A stretch of DNA of 49,968 nt from an uncultured Eubacteriales bacterium (GTDB taxonomy: Bacteria; Bacillota; Clostridia; UBA1381; UMGS1253): contig CABUKE010000012.1 in NCBI GenBank assembly GCA_902492065.1, positions 1-49,968 of the forward strand, read 5' to 3'. Below are positions 13,144 through 21,900 of the stretch, one piece after another; position 1 is the stretch's first letter; each line of letters opens with the position of its first letter. The position numbers and the translations under genes are program-made. The notes beneath the pieces are model-generated. The model saw only the letters and a list, made by a program, of their open reading frames with translations, was not told where the DNA came from and searched no databases.

Positions 13144-14697
13144 TTAAACCTGTGCTGTTTTAATAGAATCAAATTCATCTGTAATTGCCTTTGACGGCGG
13201 TGCAGTCAAAAGGCTTACCACAATGATGGCAACAGAAGAAAGAACAAATCCCGGAATAATCTCATAAATCTGGAAGAACGTCGGGAGCACAACGTCGCTT
13301 GTACCGGTAAAGAACCCTACGATTGCCGGAAGGCTCTTCCACACGATTGCTGTGATTCCGCCTGTCAAAACGCCCGCAACCGCTCCGGCATAATTGCAGC
13401 GTTTCCAGAACAGAGCAAACAGAACAAGCGGGCCAAACGTCGCGCCAAAGCCTGCCCACGCATAGCTTACCAAACTGAAAATAACGCTATTTTCGTCCAG
13501 GGCAATGATGCCGGCAACGATTGCAACTACGATAACTGCTGCACGGCTTACCCAAATCAGCTTTTTCTCTGAAGCCTTTTTCTTTGTCACTACCTTATAA
13601 ATGTCGCTCGACACTGCCGACGCTGTAACAAGCAACTGCGAATCCGCCGTACTCATAATTGCCGCCAAAATCGCCGACAAGAATACACCAGCCAAAACCG
13701 GGCCAAACATATGGTCAATCATGTACATAAATACCTTCTCGGTATCTCCGCCTGTCAGCACAATTCCATACTTAGCAAGATACGGTGCGCCAAAAATACC
13801 GACCAGAACCGCCGCCGCAAGCGCAATGATGACCCAGACCATTGCAATAATACGCGCCGGACGCACTTCCTTTGAGGAACGAATCGCCATAAAGCGAACA
13901 AGGATGTGCGGCTGGCCAAAATACCCCAATCCCCACGCAATTGCGGAGATAATGCCTAATGTAGTAAAAGAGTTTGGTCCGCCGCCGGGCAAAAGGTGAA
14001 ACTCACCAATGCTACCAAATGCAGGACCCACGCCGCCGAGCGACGCAATCGCCAGAATCGGTACAATAATAATTGCAAAAAACATCAATAATCCCTGGAA
14101 TAAGTCTGTCCAGCAGACCGCTTTAAATCCACCCAGGAATGTATATGCCACAATAACAAACAGACTTATTAATACCGCCCATACATACGGAACATTGAAT
14201 ACCTGGTTAAACAGCTTCGCCCCCGACACAAATCCGGAAGCTGTATAGATTGTAAAAAATACCAGAATGAACAACGCGCCGACAATGCGCAGCGTCGGGT
14301 TCTCGCTTTTAAAGCGGTTTGTCAAAAAGTCTGGAAGCGTCAGAGAGTCCCCCGCAATCTGTGTATACTTCCGCAGTCGCTTCGCAACAATGAGCCAGTT
14401 CAAATAGGTGCCGATGGCAAGGCCAATCGCCGTCCAAATCGCCTCGCTCACGCCGCCAATCAGGTACGCAAGCCCCGGCAATCCAAGCAAAAGCCATCCA
14501 CTCATGTCAGACGCCTGCGCACTGAGCGCCGCGACCCATACGTTGAGCTGGCGTCCACCCAAAATGTAGTCCGAGTGACTTTCATTCCTTTTGAAAAAGA
14601 ACATGCCTATTCCAATCATAAATGCGAAATAGACAATCAGCACGATAAACTTGATGACCATATCGGTGCCGCTGTTATTGAGCTGCATATTCAGCAT
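13144..14697 (-). CDS. putP: Sodium/proline symporter
   Basis: A 517-residue inner membrane transporter of the SSS (sodium:solute symporter) family, which takes up proline with sodium. About 13 hydrophobic segments are spread over the whole length. Family signatures are visible: ALSAQASDMSGWLLLGLPGL in the first third (sodium and proline site), SGAKLFNQVFNVPYVWAV, and ILAAIMSTADSQLLVTASAV further on. Length matches PutP (about 500). A G-rich site (AAAGGGGG) precedes ATG 14697. It is monocistronic, with its own promoter (14731-14760) and terminator. Related SSS members carry other solutes, but these motifs favour PutP. Confidence 0.92.
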   Translation of the reverse strand: MLNMQLNNSGTDMVIKFIVLIVYFAFMIGIGMFFFKRNESHSDYILGGRQLNVWVAALSAQASDMSGWLLLGLPGLAYLIGGVSEAIWTAIGLAIGTYLNWLIVAKRLRKYTQIAGDSLTLPDFLTNRFKSENPTLRIVGALFILVFFTIYTASGFVSGAKLFNQVFNVPYVWAVLISLFVIVAYTFLGGFKAVCWTDLFQGLLMFFAIIIVPILAIASLGGVGPAFGSIGEFHLLPGGGPNSFTTLGIISAIAWGLGYFGQPHILVRFMAIRSSKEVRPARIIAMVWVIIALAAAVLVGIFGAPYLAKYGIVLTGGDTEKVFMYMIDHMFGPVLAGVFLSAILAAIMSTADSQLLVTASAVSSDIYKVVTKKKASEKKLIWVSRAAVIVVAIVAGIIALDENSVIFSLVSYAWAGFGATFGPLVLFALFWKRCNYAGAVAGVLTGGITAIVWKSLPAIVGFFTGTSDVVLPTFFQIYEIIPGFVLSSVAIIVVSLLTAPPSKAITDEFDSIKTAQV

Positions 14698-14730
14698 CTC
14701 AAAATCCCCCTTTATTTTCTTAATAGAAAA

Positions 14731-14760
14731 ATTATACCATATTTATGGGAACGGTGTAAA
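14731..14760 (-). promoter_or_regulatory. Promoter of putP
   Basis: TTTACA (14760-14755) and TATAAT (14736-14731) on the minus strand, spacing 18, about 35 bases before the putP start. Confidence 0.7.
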
Positions 14761-14869
14761 GAAAAAATGTGCAAAATTCGGGAAAAGATTGGAATTCTTG
14801 CAATTACATATTGCAAAACACGCCGCAGAGGTATAAAATATGATATATAATAAAATGGGAGTTTTGTGG

Positions 14870-15367
14870 ATGGAAAACAAAACGGAAAACACGTTTGAAA
14901 CGGCGAAGGAAAAGGCGCTCCGCCTTCTGGAGCGCCGCCGCCATACAAAAAAGGAACTGTCCGACAAATTGCTGCGCGCAGGCTTTTCATCAGAAATAAT
15001 CTCAGATGTCTGTACATGGGCCATAGAATATGGGTTTTTAGATGATGCGGAGTATGCGCGCACCTTCATATTGGACAGCATCCGCTACAAAAACTATGGG
15101 AAGCGGCGTATCCGGCAGGCGTTACTTTTCAAGGGGATCGACAGTTTCATTGTGGACGATGCGCTGGAAGGATTCGATTTTCAGGAAGAGGAAAAGCTTG
15201 CGCAATTGGTCGGAAAAAAGTTGGGAAGCGTTTATGACCGGAAAACGGTCGAGCGCGTTATCCGTCACTTTGCCGCAAAGGGCTACGCCTTTGACGCAAT
15301 CAAAAGCGCCATAGCCGCATATCAGGAGGAACATCCATCCGGAAAGGACGATGAGTTTGAACAATAA
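14870..15367 (+). CDS. recX: Regulatory protein RecX
   Basis: A 165-residue, almost all-helical protein of the RecX family, which binds RecA filaments and limits their activity. Three tandem three-helix repeats are visible: ALRLLERRRHTKKELSDKLL, EYGFLDDAEYARTFILDSIR with YKNYGKRRIRQALLFKGI, and the last repeat near RHFAAKGYAFDAIKSAIAAY. I chose ATG 14870 (MENKTENTFE), which has GGGAG eight bases upstream; ATG 14840 is in frame but has none. Its 3' end overlaps rimO by 17 bases, so the two are co-translated. Nothing abnormal. Confidence 0.9.
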   Translation: MENKTENTFETAKEKALRLLERRRHTKKELSDKLLRAGFSSEIISDVCTWAIEYGFLDDAEYARTFILDSIRYKNYGKRRIRQALLFKGIDSFIVDDALEGFDFQEEEKLAQLVGKKLGSVYDRKTVERVIRHFAAKGYAFDAIKSAIAAYQEEHPSGKDDEFEQ

Positions 15368-16688
15368 GATTGCAGTCGCTTCGCTCGGCTGTGCAAAAAA
15401 TCTGGTTGACACAGAAAATATGCTTGGCTTGCTGGCTGACGAAGGATATACGTTTGTATCCGCGCCGGAAGAGGCCGATATTATACTGGTAAACACCTGT
15501 GCCTTTATTGGGGATGCGAAAGAAGAGTCCATCAACACCATCCTCGACATGGCGCAATACAAGCAGGAGGGCAACTGCAAGCTTCTTATCGTTGCAGGCT
15601 GTCTGGCCGAACGCTATCATGAGGAAATCAAACGCGAACTGCCCGAGGTGGATGCAATCGTTGGCACGGGGGATTTCCCTTCCATATGCAGCACAATACA
15701 CGACGCAATGGAAGGCAAGGCCGTATGTCTGTATGGACACAGCGAGGCTTTTGCGCTCGACCATATGCCGCGTATGTTGACAACGCCGCAGCACTATGCC
15801 TATTTAAAAATTGCGGAAGGGTGTGACAACCACTGTACCTACTGCATCATCCCCTCCCTGCGCGGCAAATACCGTTCCCGCACGATGGAGGACATTGTTG
15901 ACGAGGCGCGGCATCTCGCCGCGGACGGCGTAAAGGAGCTGCTGCTGATTGCACAGGATACGACGCGCTACGGTACAGACCTGTACGGCTCCCCCACCCT
16001 GCCAAAGCTGCTTGAGCGGCTGTGCGAGGTGGAAGGAATCGAGTGGATTCGGCTGCACTATTGTTATCCGGAGGCAATCACGGACGAGCTGCTTGACACA
16101 ATTGCGTCGAACCGCAAACTGCTACACTATTTTGACATCCCAATCCAGCATGCAAACGACAATATTTTGAAACGAATGGGACGAAAGACGAATAAAGCCC
16201 AGCTTGTCACGCTTATAAATAAAATAAGGGCAAAACTGCCCGACGCGGCGCTCCGTACTTCTCTGATTGTCGGCTTCCCCGGCGAAACGCGCGCGGACTT
16301 CCGCGAACTATTCGACTTTACGGCGCAAATGCAGTTTGACCGCGTTGGTGTGTTTGCCTATTCGCGGGAGGAGGGCACCCCTGCCGCCCGGCTTGAAAAA
16401 CAGGTTGACCCTCGTACAAAACAGCGCCGCCGCGACAAGCTCATGGCGTTGGCGCAGGTAATCTCGCTTGAAAAAAATGAGGCCAAGGTCGGCACAACGC
16501 TCGACGTGCTCTGCGACGGCTTTGACGAAGAGAGTATGCTCTACTACGGGCGCAGCGCCGCCGACAGCCCGGGCGTGGACTCGCTCGTATACTTCGGGGC
16601 GCGCGCGGAGGTGTCGCCCGGCGACCTGGTACGGGTAAAGGTGCTTTGCGCACAGGAATATGACTTGATGGGAGAGATGGTTCTATGA
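15351..16688 (+). CDS. rimO: Ribosomal protein S12 methylthiotransferase RimO
   Basis: A 445-residue radical-SAM enzyme that adds a methylthio group to an aspartate of ribosomal protein S12. The N-terminal UPF0004 domain has its three cluster cysteines (C14 in SLGCAKNLVD, C50 in VNTCAFI, C84 in VAGCLAER). The radical-SAM motif CDNHCTYC provides C158, C162 and C165, followed by IIPSLRGKYRSRTMEDI. A TRAM domain forms the last ~70 residues. SLGCAKNLVDTE and the length mark RimO rather than MiaB. It begins inside recX and overlaps pgsA by four bases, in a recX-rimO-pgsA operon. Confidence 0.95.
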   Translation: MSLNNKIAVASLGCAKNLVDTENMLGLLADEGYTFVSAPEEADIILVNTCAFIGDAKEESINTILDMAQYKQEGNCKLLIVAGCLAERYHEEIKRELPEVDAIVGTGDFPSICSTIHDAMEGKAVCLYGHSEAFALDHMPRMLTTPQHYAYLKIAEGCDNHCTYCIIPSLRGKYRSRTMEDIVDEARHLAADGVKELLLIAQDTTRYGTDLYGSPTLPKLLERLCEVEGIEWIRLHYCYPEAITDELLDTIASNRKLLHYFDIPIQHANDNILKRMGRKTNKAQLVTLINKIRAKLPDAALRTSLIVGFPGETRADFRELFDFTAQMQFDRVGVFAYSREEGTPAARLEKQVDPRTKQRRRDKLMALAQVISLEKNEAKVGTTLDVLCDGFDEESMLYYGRSAADSPGVDSLVYFGARAEVSPGDLVRVKVLCAQEYDLMGEMVL

Positions 16689-17236
16689 ATACGGCAAATA
16701 GAGTGACCCTGATTCGCATTGCGCTGATTCCGATATTTTTGTTTTTCTTTTTGACGGATTTTATCCCCTATTCCAACTATATTGCCGTGGCAATCTTTCT
16801 GCTCGCGGCGGTAACGGACAGTGTAGACGGCCATATTGCGCGCAAATATAACCAAATCACCGACTTTGGGAAGTTTATTGACCCGCTCGCGGATAAGATT
16901 TTAGTTGTATCTGCACTCGTCGGCATGGTACAGTTTGGGCAGATTTCTGCCCTCGCCGTTATCATCATCATTGCACGCGAGTTTATGGTGACTGGTCTGC
17001 GGATTGTTGCAATCAGCTCCGGCCGGGTCATTGCGGCCGCGCCCTCCGGAAAGCTGAAAACCGTAATCCAAATCGTTGTTATTGCGGTTGTTATGACCGC
17101 ATTTCCGTGGATAGATACCATCGCCTATCTGGACATCGTGCTCGAATGCCTGATTTGGCTCATGGTTTTGGTGACCGTTTATTCCGGCGCAGAATACATG
17201 GTAAAAAACCGCGCGCTCATCGACTACAGAAAATAA
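16685..17236 (+). CDS. pgsA: CDP-diacylglycerol-glycerol-3-phosphate 3-phosphatidyltransferase
   Basis: A 183-residue membrane enzyme making phosphatidylglycerophosphate from CDP-diacylglycerol and glycerol 3-phosphate, the committed step to phosphatidylglycerol. The CDP-alcohol phosphatidyltransferase signature is complete: DSVDGHIARKYNQITDFGKF then IDPLADK, with its conserved aspartates. Several hydrophobic helices follow. Start NRVTLIRIALIP is typical. ATG overlaps the rimO stop (ATGA). rimO-pgsA adjacency is common in Clostridia. Confidence 0.94.
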   Translation: MNTANRVTLIRIALIPIFLFFFLTDFIPYSNYIAVAIFLLAAVTDSVDGHIARKYNQITDFGKFIDPLADKILVVSALVGMVQFGQISALAVIIIIAREFMVTGLRIVAISSGRVIAAAPSGKLKTVIQIVVIAVVMTAFPWIDTIAYLDIVLECLIWLMVLVTVYSGAEYMVKNRALIDYRK

Positions 17237-17248
17237 AGGAGTATCGCC

Positions 17249-18247
17249 ATGCCGCCGCTTATCAGCGTCATTATTCCGGCTTATAACGCCGCGTTGTACC
17301 TTCCCGCCTGCCTGCAATCGGTTTTGGCACAAACGCACTCCCATCTGGAAATCGTGCTTGTCAACGATGGTTCGCAGGACGAAACCGGCTCTGTTATGCG
17401 CGCTTTTGCGACAAAGGATGCAAGAATCGCCGTTGTGGACAAGCCAAACGGGGGCGTATCCAGTGCGCGTAACACAGGCATTGCGCACAGTCACGGGGAA
17501 TATATCGTCTTTGTTGACGCGGATGACACGGTGGAGGCCGGCTTTCTCAGTAAATTGCTGAAAAACAGCCGCCCGGACTACTTGACGCTGTGCGGATATC
17601 GAGACGCGGGCGCGGTTCCCTCCGATTTTGTATTCAGCCGGGCGGAGGCAGTGAGCATGCTTCCCCAGACGGACTTTCCCCTGCTCTATGCCAAATGGCT
17701 GGTAAACTCGCCCTGCAATAAGCTCTACCGCTCTGATATCATAAAGCGGCACGAGCTTTTGTTTGACACCAAGCTTTCCATGGGCGAGGACTTGCTGTTT
17801 AACCTCGCCTACATTGGATATGTAAGCGGTTTTATTGTTGTCAACGAACCGCTCTATCACTATCAGCACCCAAATGCAAAAAGCCTGACCCGCGTTTACC
17901 GGGCGGACAGCATTGAGGCCTGCAACCGAGAGTATCAGGCGGTTTTGCACTATTGCACCGACGTATACCACATTGCAAAGCCAATGCTAAGCGGCATATA
18001 TGAGCTCTATTTAAACGATATCCTGCATTATTTTTCGCAGGAGCTTTCCGTCTCTCCGCTTTCCAAGCGGCAGCGGCGCAAAAAGATTCGTGATTTTATG
18101 AAAACGGCGGATTACCGCGCTCTGCTTTGGCAGGTGCAGCGGCGCGGCCTGCTTCACCCGCTCCCCGGCTTTTTGCTCCGGCACGGGCAGTATCAGCTTT
18201 ACCAGCATATCATGCGGCTTTATAGACTCTGCAAAGGAAAACATTGA
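17249..18247 (+). CDS. Family 2 glycosyltransferase
   Basis: A 332-residue GT-A glycosyltransferase. The N-terminal 110 residues carry the GT2 features: ISVIIPAYNAALYLPACLQS, the NDGSQDE nucleotide-sugar motif, KPNGGVSSARNTGI, and the metal-binding VDADD (DXD-like). A C-terminal helical region includes the catalytic-loop-like SMGEDLLFNL. It has no membrane segment and would act at the cytoplasmic membrane face. AAAGGAG lies upstream, 12 bases after pgsA, so it may be read with the upstream operon. Together with the flippase and second GT it likely builds a surface polysaccharide or teichoic-acid-type polymer. Sugar unknown. Confidence 0.88.
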   Translation: MPPLISVIIPAYNAALYLPACLQSVLAQTHSHLEIVLVNDGSQDETGSVMRAFATKDARIAVVDKPNGGVSSARNTGIAHSHGEYIVFVDADDTVEAGFLSKLLKNSRPDYLTLCGYRDAGAVPSDFVFSRAEAVSMLPQTDFPLLYAKWLVNSPCNKLYRSDIIKRHELLFDTKLSMGEDLLFNLAYIGYVSGFIVVNEPLYHYQHPNAKSLTRVYRADSIEACNREYQAVLHYCTDVYHIAKPMLSGIYELYLNDILHYFSQELSVSPLSKRQRRKKIRDFMKTADYRALLWQVQRRGLLHPLPGFLLRHGQYQLYQHIMRLYRLCKGKH

Positions 18248-18266
18248 AAACGGAGCTTGTTCCCCT

Positions 18267-19793
18267 ATGAAAACAAACCAGCTCAAGGCAGGCGTTATCC
18301 TCTCTTACCTGTCCATGTTCATCAAAAACCTCATATCGGTCCTGTATACGCCCGTCATGCTCCGCCTGCTCGGCCAGAGCGAATACGGGCTTTATCAGTT
18401 TGCCTTTAAGGTGATTGGCTATCTCGGTATCTTGAACTTTGGATTCGGCAGCGCATACATGCGTTTTTATGCAAGATATCGCGCGAACGACGACGAGGAC
18501 GGTCTTGCACGGCTAAACGGTACATTTTTAATTGTATTTTTGTGTCTTGCCGTACTTGCCCTGGCCGGCGGTGCGATTTTGGTCGCAAATGTGTCGAGCT
18601 GGTTCCAGCAGAGCTTTACGGAAACAGAACTGTATAAGACGAAAATCCTTATGGCCATAATGGTCGTAAATTTGGCCGCAGGTTTCCCCCTCAGCGTCTT
18701 TAACTCCTACATATCCGCTCATGAACGCTTTTTGTTTCAGCGTATTCTTGAGCTTTTCCGCGTCATTCTCAACCCAATGATTATGCTGCCGCTCCTGCTG
18801 CTCGGATATAAATCCATCACAATGGCGGCGGTTATGACTGCTCTTACCCTTTTAAACGGCTGTTGCAGTATCTATTACTGTCTGCGCAAGCTGCACATGC
18901 GGTTCCGGTTCGGAGCGCTGGACCTTTCGTTGTTCAAAGAAATCGGGATATTTTCCTCGTTCATATTTCTCAATATGATTGCAGACCAAATCAACTGGAA
19001 TCTGGACACATTTATTATTGGCAAATTTTTGGGTACGGCCGCTGTTGCCATCTATGGACTTGGATCGTTGATGAACGAGTATTATATGGACTTTTCCATG
19101 ATGGTGTCCACCGTGTTTATCCCAAAAATTAACCGTATGGTGGCCGACGGAGAGGGCAACCGCGCCCTGACGGATTTATTCACCCGTGTTGGCCGTATCC
19201 AGTTTGTCATTTTGGCGCTGCTGTTGAGTGGAATTATTATTTTTGGCCGGGCTTTCCTCGCCTTTTACAGCGGAGAAGGCTATGAGGGTTCGTATCCCGT
19301 CGCGGTCATTCTGGTTGCCGCCGCTACGATTCCCATGATTCAATGCATCGGGACAGAAATCCAGCGTGCAAAAAACCTGCACAAATTCCGCTCCATTATC
19401 GCTTTTTTAATCGCCATCGCAAACGGAATCGTCAGCGTGCCGCTGTGTATGAAGTACGGAATCGTAGGATGTGCGGCGGGGACTGCGTTTGCGCTTATCA
19501 TTGGACAAGGCATTATCATGAACATTTACTATCACAAGCGGGTCGGTATTGACATTCTCTACTTTTGGCGGCAAATTCTGCGCTTTATTCCAGCCCTGCT
19601 GCCGCCGGTGCTGTTCGGCATTGCTATTATGCTTTTTGTCGATCCATATGATTTTTGGATGTTTCTGCTCTTTGGCTCGGCCTATGTTGCCGTGTACGCC
19701 ATCTCCATGTGGATTTGGGGGTTGAACGATTCTGAGAAAAACCTGTTCCGCAAGCCGCTCCAGCGGCTTTTCCAGCAAAAGCAGGCGAGGTGA
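18267..19793 (+). CDS. Polysaccharide flippase (Wzx/MATE-MOP superfamily)
   Basis: A 508-residue polytopic membrane protein with about 12-14 hydrophobic helices. The N-terminal start KAGVILSYLSMFIKNLISVLYTP and the following LRLLGQSEYGLYQF are characteristic of oligosaccharide flippases. Such proteins move lipid-linked glycan units across the membrane. It lies between two glycosyltransferase genes in the same direction, consistent with one export pathway. The site before ATG 18267 (GGAG, 11 bases) is weak. Substrate not predictable. Confidence 0.88.
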   Translation: MKTNQLKAGVILSYLSMFIKNLISVLYTPVMLRLLGQSEYGLYQFAFKVIGYLGILNFGFGSAYMRFYARYRANDDEDGLARLNGTFLIVFLCLAVLALAGGAILVANVSSWFQQSFTETELYKTKILMAIMVVNLAAGFPLSVFNSYISAHERFLFQRILELFRVILNPMIMLPLLLLGYKSITMAAVMTALTLLNGCCSIYYCLRKLHMRFRFGALDLSLFKEIGIFSSFIFLNMIADQINWNLDTFIIGKFLGTAAVAIYGLGSLMNEYYMDFSMMVSTVFIPKINRMVADGEGNRALTDLFTRVGRIQFVILALLLSGIIIFGRAFLAFYSGEGYEGSYPVAVILVAAATIPMIQCIGTEIQRAKNLHKFRSIIAFLIAIANGIVSVPLCMKYGIVGCAAGTAFALIIGQGIIMNIYYHKRVGIDILYFWRQILRFIPALLPPVLFGIAIMLFVDPYDFWMFLLFGSAYVAVYAISMWIWGLNDSEKNLFRKPLQRLFQQKQAR

Positions 19794-19797
19794 AGCT

Positions 19798-20784
19798 ATG
19801 GATTTAATCAGTGTTATTATTCCCGTATATAATATCTCCCCCTATCTTGCGCGGTGCGTGCAGTCTGTCACAGAGCAAACCTATCCGGCTTTGCAAATAT
19901 TGCTGATAGATGATGGATCAACGGATGACAGTGGTGCACTCTGCGACGCTTTGGCACGCGGCGACAGCCGAATCGAGGTTATCCACAAGGTAAACGGCGG
20001 TCTGTCTGACGCGCGCAATTGCGGTGTCCAGACCGCACGCGGCCGTTATATCTCTTTTATTGACGGCGACGACTTTGTTGCACCAACCTTTCTGGAAACG
20101 CTGCACGACCTGTGTGTAGAACAGAACTGCCAAATTGCGCAATGTTCCTTCCAGCCTGTGTCCGGCGACACACTGCCATCCAGCGCGGCGGCGCGGGTGT
20201 CGGTCTACTCTAATATAGAAATGCTGGAAAAGTTGTATACCGATGCTTATGTGGAAACGACTGTTGCGTGGAACAAGCTTTATGCAGCAGACCTGTTCGC
20301 TGGTATCTCGTACCCAATTGGTAAGCTTCATGAGGATGAAGCCACGACCTATAAGCTTCTTTATGCGGCGAACGCAATCGCTGTCACAGAGGAAAAGCTC
20401 TATGCGTATTACCAAACACCGGGCAGCATTATGCGGCGTTCTTATGACCTTCGCCGGCTCGATATGCTGACAGCGCTGAAGGAGCGAGTGGCGTTTTTTG
20501 AGGCAAAACAACTCGGCCATTTGGCTGCGCTCACTTGGGAAAAGTATTATTTCTTGCTTGCCGGGAATCTGTTTCTTGTTAAAAAGCATGTGCCGGATTC
20601 CATGGAGATACAAAAAGCCCTTCGCCGAGAGATTAAGCAGCTCGCGCCAGAGCTCTTGCGGAATTCGTCAAAACGCTTCTATCTCCGGCTGAAAATTGCC
20701 CTTGTACGGCTTATGCCGGTTCTCTATATACGGCTCCGCCAAGGCCGCAAAATGCGGAATATGAAAGGAGGTTTTCCCGCATGA
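19798..20784 (+). CDS. Family 2 glycosyltransferase
   Basis: A 328-residue GT2 enzyme, paralogous in plan to the gene at 17249. Signatures: LISVIIPVYNISPYLARCVQ, LIDDGSTDDSGALCD, KVNGGLSDARNCGVQ and IDGDDFV. The later segment IGKLHEDEATTYKLLYAANA, with its HEDE acidic pair, corresponds to the catalytic region. GAGGTGA precedes the ATG four bases after the flippase stop. Its last codons overlap the start of the P-loop gene by four bases, so the four genes form one translational unit. Confidence 0.88.
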   Translation: MDLISVIIPVYNISPYLARCVQSVTEQTYPALQILLIDDGSTDDSGALCDALARGDSRIEVIHKVNGGLSDARNCGVQTARGRYISFIDGDDFVAPTFLETLHDLCVEQNCQIAQCSFQPVSGDTLPSSAAARVSVYSNIEMLEKLYTDAYVETTVAWNKLYAADLFAGISYPIGKLHEDEATTYKLLYAANAIAVTEEKLYAYYQTPGSIMRRSYDLRRLDMLTALKERVAFFEAKQLGHLAALTWEKYYFLLAGNLFLVKKHVPDSMEIQKALRREIKQLAPELLRNSSKRFYLRLKIALVRLMPVLYIRLRQGRKMRNMKGGFPA

Positions 20785-21332
20785 TAAACCCCTTTGTCGT
20801 TTCCATTTCCGCTGTGTCCGGCGGTGGGAAAACGACCATTGTAGACCTGCTGAAACAGAACCTCTCCCCTTGCAGTGTCTTGTGTTTTGACGACTACGAC
20901 TTTTCTGGAACGCCGGACAATCTATTTGAATGGGCTGCGCAGGGTACGGATTTTAATTTGTGGGATTTAGAACCTTTAAAAAGAGATATCATAACAATTA
21001 GGAAGCAGTCCCGTACGCAATATTTGCTTTTGGACTATCCGTTTGGATACGAAAATAGTCTGATTCGTCCATGGATTGATTTTGCCGTTTTTCTGGATAC
21101 GCCGCTGGACATTGCGCTCTGCCGGCGTATCCAACGGGATTATACAGGCGGCCCGGCCGGGGAACTGCTGTCCGACCTACGCTTTTACGCGGAAAAGGGC
21201 AGGGAAGCCTATCTGCCCATGCTGTATCAGGTAAAGCCGGGCGTGGATTTGGTCGTCGACGGCACCCTGCCGCCGGATACCATTGCCGGGGTAATAACCC
21301 GCGCAGTACAAAACAAAAAACCACAGGTATAA
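20781..21332 (+). CDS. P-loop kinase-like protein (uridine kinase type)
   Basis: A 183-residue nucleotide-binding protein. The Walker A motif is SAVSGGGKTTIVDLLKQ (GGGGKT-like, with SGGGKT), followed by CFDDYDF, which resembles the substrate-binding segment of uridine kinase and related small kinases. DYPFGYEN and IDFAVFLDTPLDIALCRRI complete the kinase core, and a lid arginine pair is in CRRIQRDY. It has a very strong site (AAAGGAGG) and overlaps the glycosyltransferase stop. Substrate is unknown; position suggests a sugar or nucleoside needed for the glycan pathway. Also possible is a simple cytidylate/uridine kinase paralogue. Confidence 0.75.
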   Translation: MINPFVVSISAVSGGGKTTIVDLLKQNLSPCSVLCFDDYDFSGTPDNLFEWAAQGTDFNLWDLEPLKRDIITIRKQSRTQYLLLDYPFGYENSLIRPWIDFAVFLDTPLDIALCRRIQRDYTGGPAGELLSDLRFYAEKGREAYLPMLYQVKPGVDLVVDGTLPPDTIAGVITRAVQNKKPQV

Positions 21333-21342
21333 GCCTGTGGTT
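21319..21342. terminator. Bidirectional terminator
   Basis: AACCACAGG (21319-21327) pairs with CCTGTGGTT (21334-21342), T-run after it and A-run before. It separates the glycan genes from the convergent oxidoreductase operon. Confidence 0.85.
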
Positions 21343-21357
21343 CTTTTATTTCCTATA

Positions 21358-21900
21358 TTATTCGCTATAATTGTATCCTGCGTCAATAACCTTCAGGTTA
21401 AAGTCAAGCAGCTCCGCCTTCGACGGCGGTACACACTTCTTCAGTCCTTCCTTCAGCTCGTCATACGTCATAATGTCCGTTTCCTTGATGAGCTTACCCA
21501 GAATAATCATATTTGCCATCTTCGCCGCGTCCATGTCAAGCGCCATATGCGTCGCCGGAATGTAGAACACATTCACATCGTCGCGCTTTACCTTTCGGTC
21601 AATCAGCGAGCTGTCTACAATAATCGTACCGCCGCTTACAACCGCATCCTCGAACTTATCGAGCGAAGGCTTGTTCATCACGATGAGAAGGTTCGGCTCT
21701 GTAATAATCGGCGCGCCAATCGGCGTATCGGAAATGATAACATGGCAGTTCGCCGTACCACCACGCATCTCCGGCCCGTAAGACGGAAGCCAGGAAACCT
21801 CCTTGCCGCACATCAGTCCGCCATAGGCCAGTACTTTACCTGCAAACAGGATACCCTGTCCGCCGAAACCAGCAATAATCAATTCACTCGTTTTGCTCAT
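21358..21900 (-). CDS. 2-oxoacid:ferredoxin oxidoreductase, gamma subunit
   Basis: A 180-residue subunit of the POR/KOR superfamily. It begins TSELIIAGFGGQGILFAGKV, the family's GxGGQG signature, and contains SWLPSYGPEMRGGTANCHVI, which contacts the coenzyme A region. The complex oxidatively decarboxylates 2-oxoacids to acyl-CoA and reduced ferredoxin. It is last in an operon of ferredoxin, alpha, beta, gamma and shares one base with the beta gene. The neighbouring VorB-type alpha subunit suggests branched-chain 2-oxoacids, but the substrate class cannot be fixed from sequence. Confidence 0.92.
   Translation of the reverse strand: MSKTSELIIAGFGGQGILFAGKVLAYGGLMCGKEVSWLPSYGPEMRGGTANCHVIISDTPIGAPIITEPNLLIVMNKPSLDKFEDAVVSGGTIIVDSSLIDRKVKRDDVNVFYIPATHMALDMDAAKMANMIILGKLIKETDIMTYDELKEGLKKCVPPSKAELLDFNLKVIDAGYNYSE

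Noticed and set aside
16901..17971. 356-residue open frame on the minus strand
   Set aside because: It lies antisense to pgsA and the glycosyltransferase, both certain, and its protein is low-quality His/Arg/Gln-rich sequence with no RBS.
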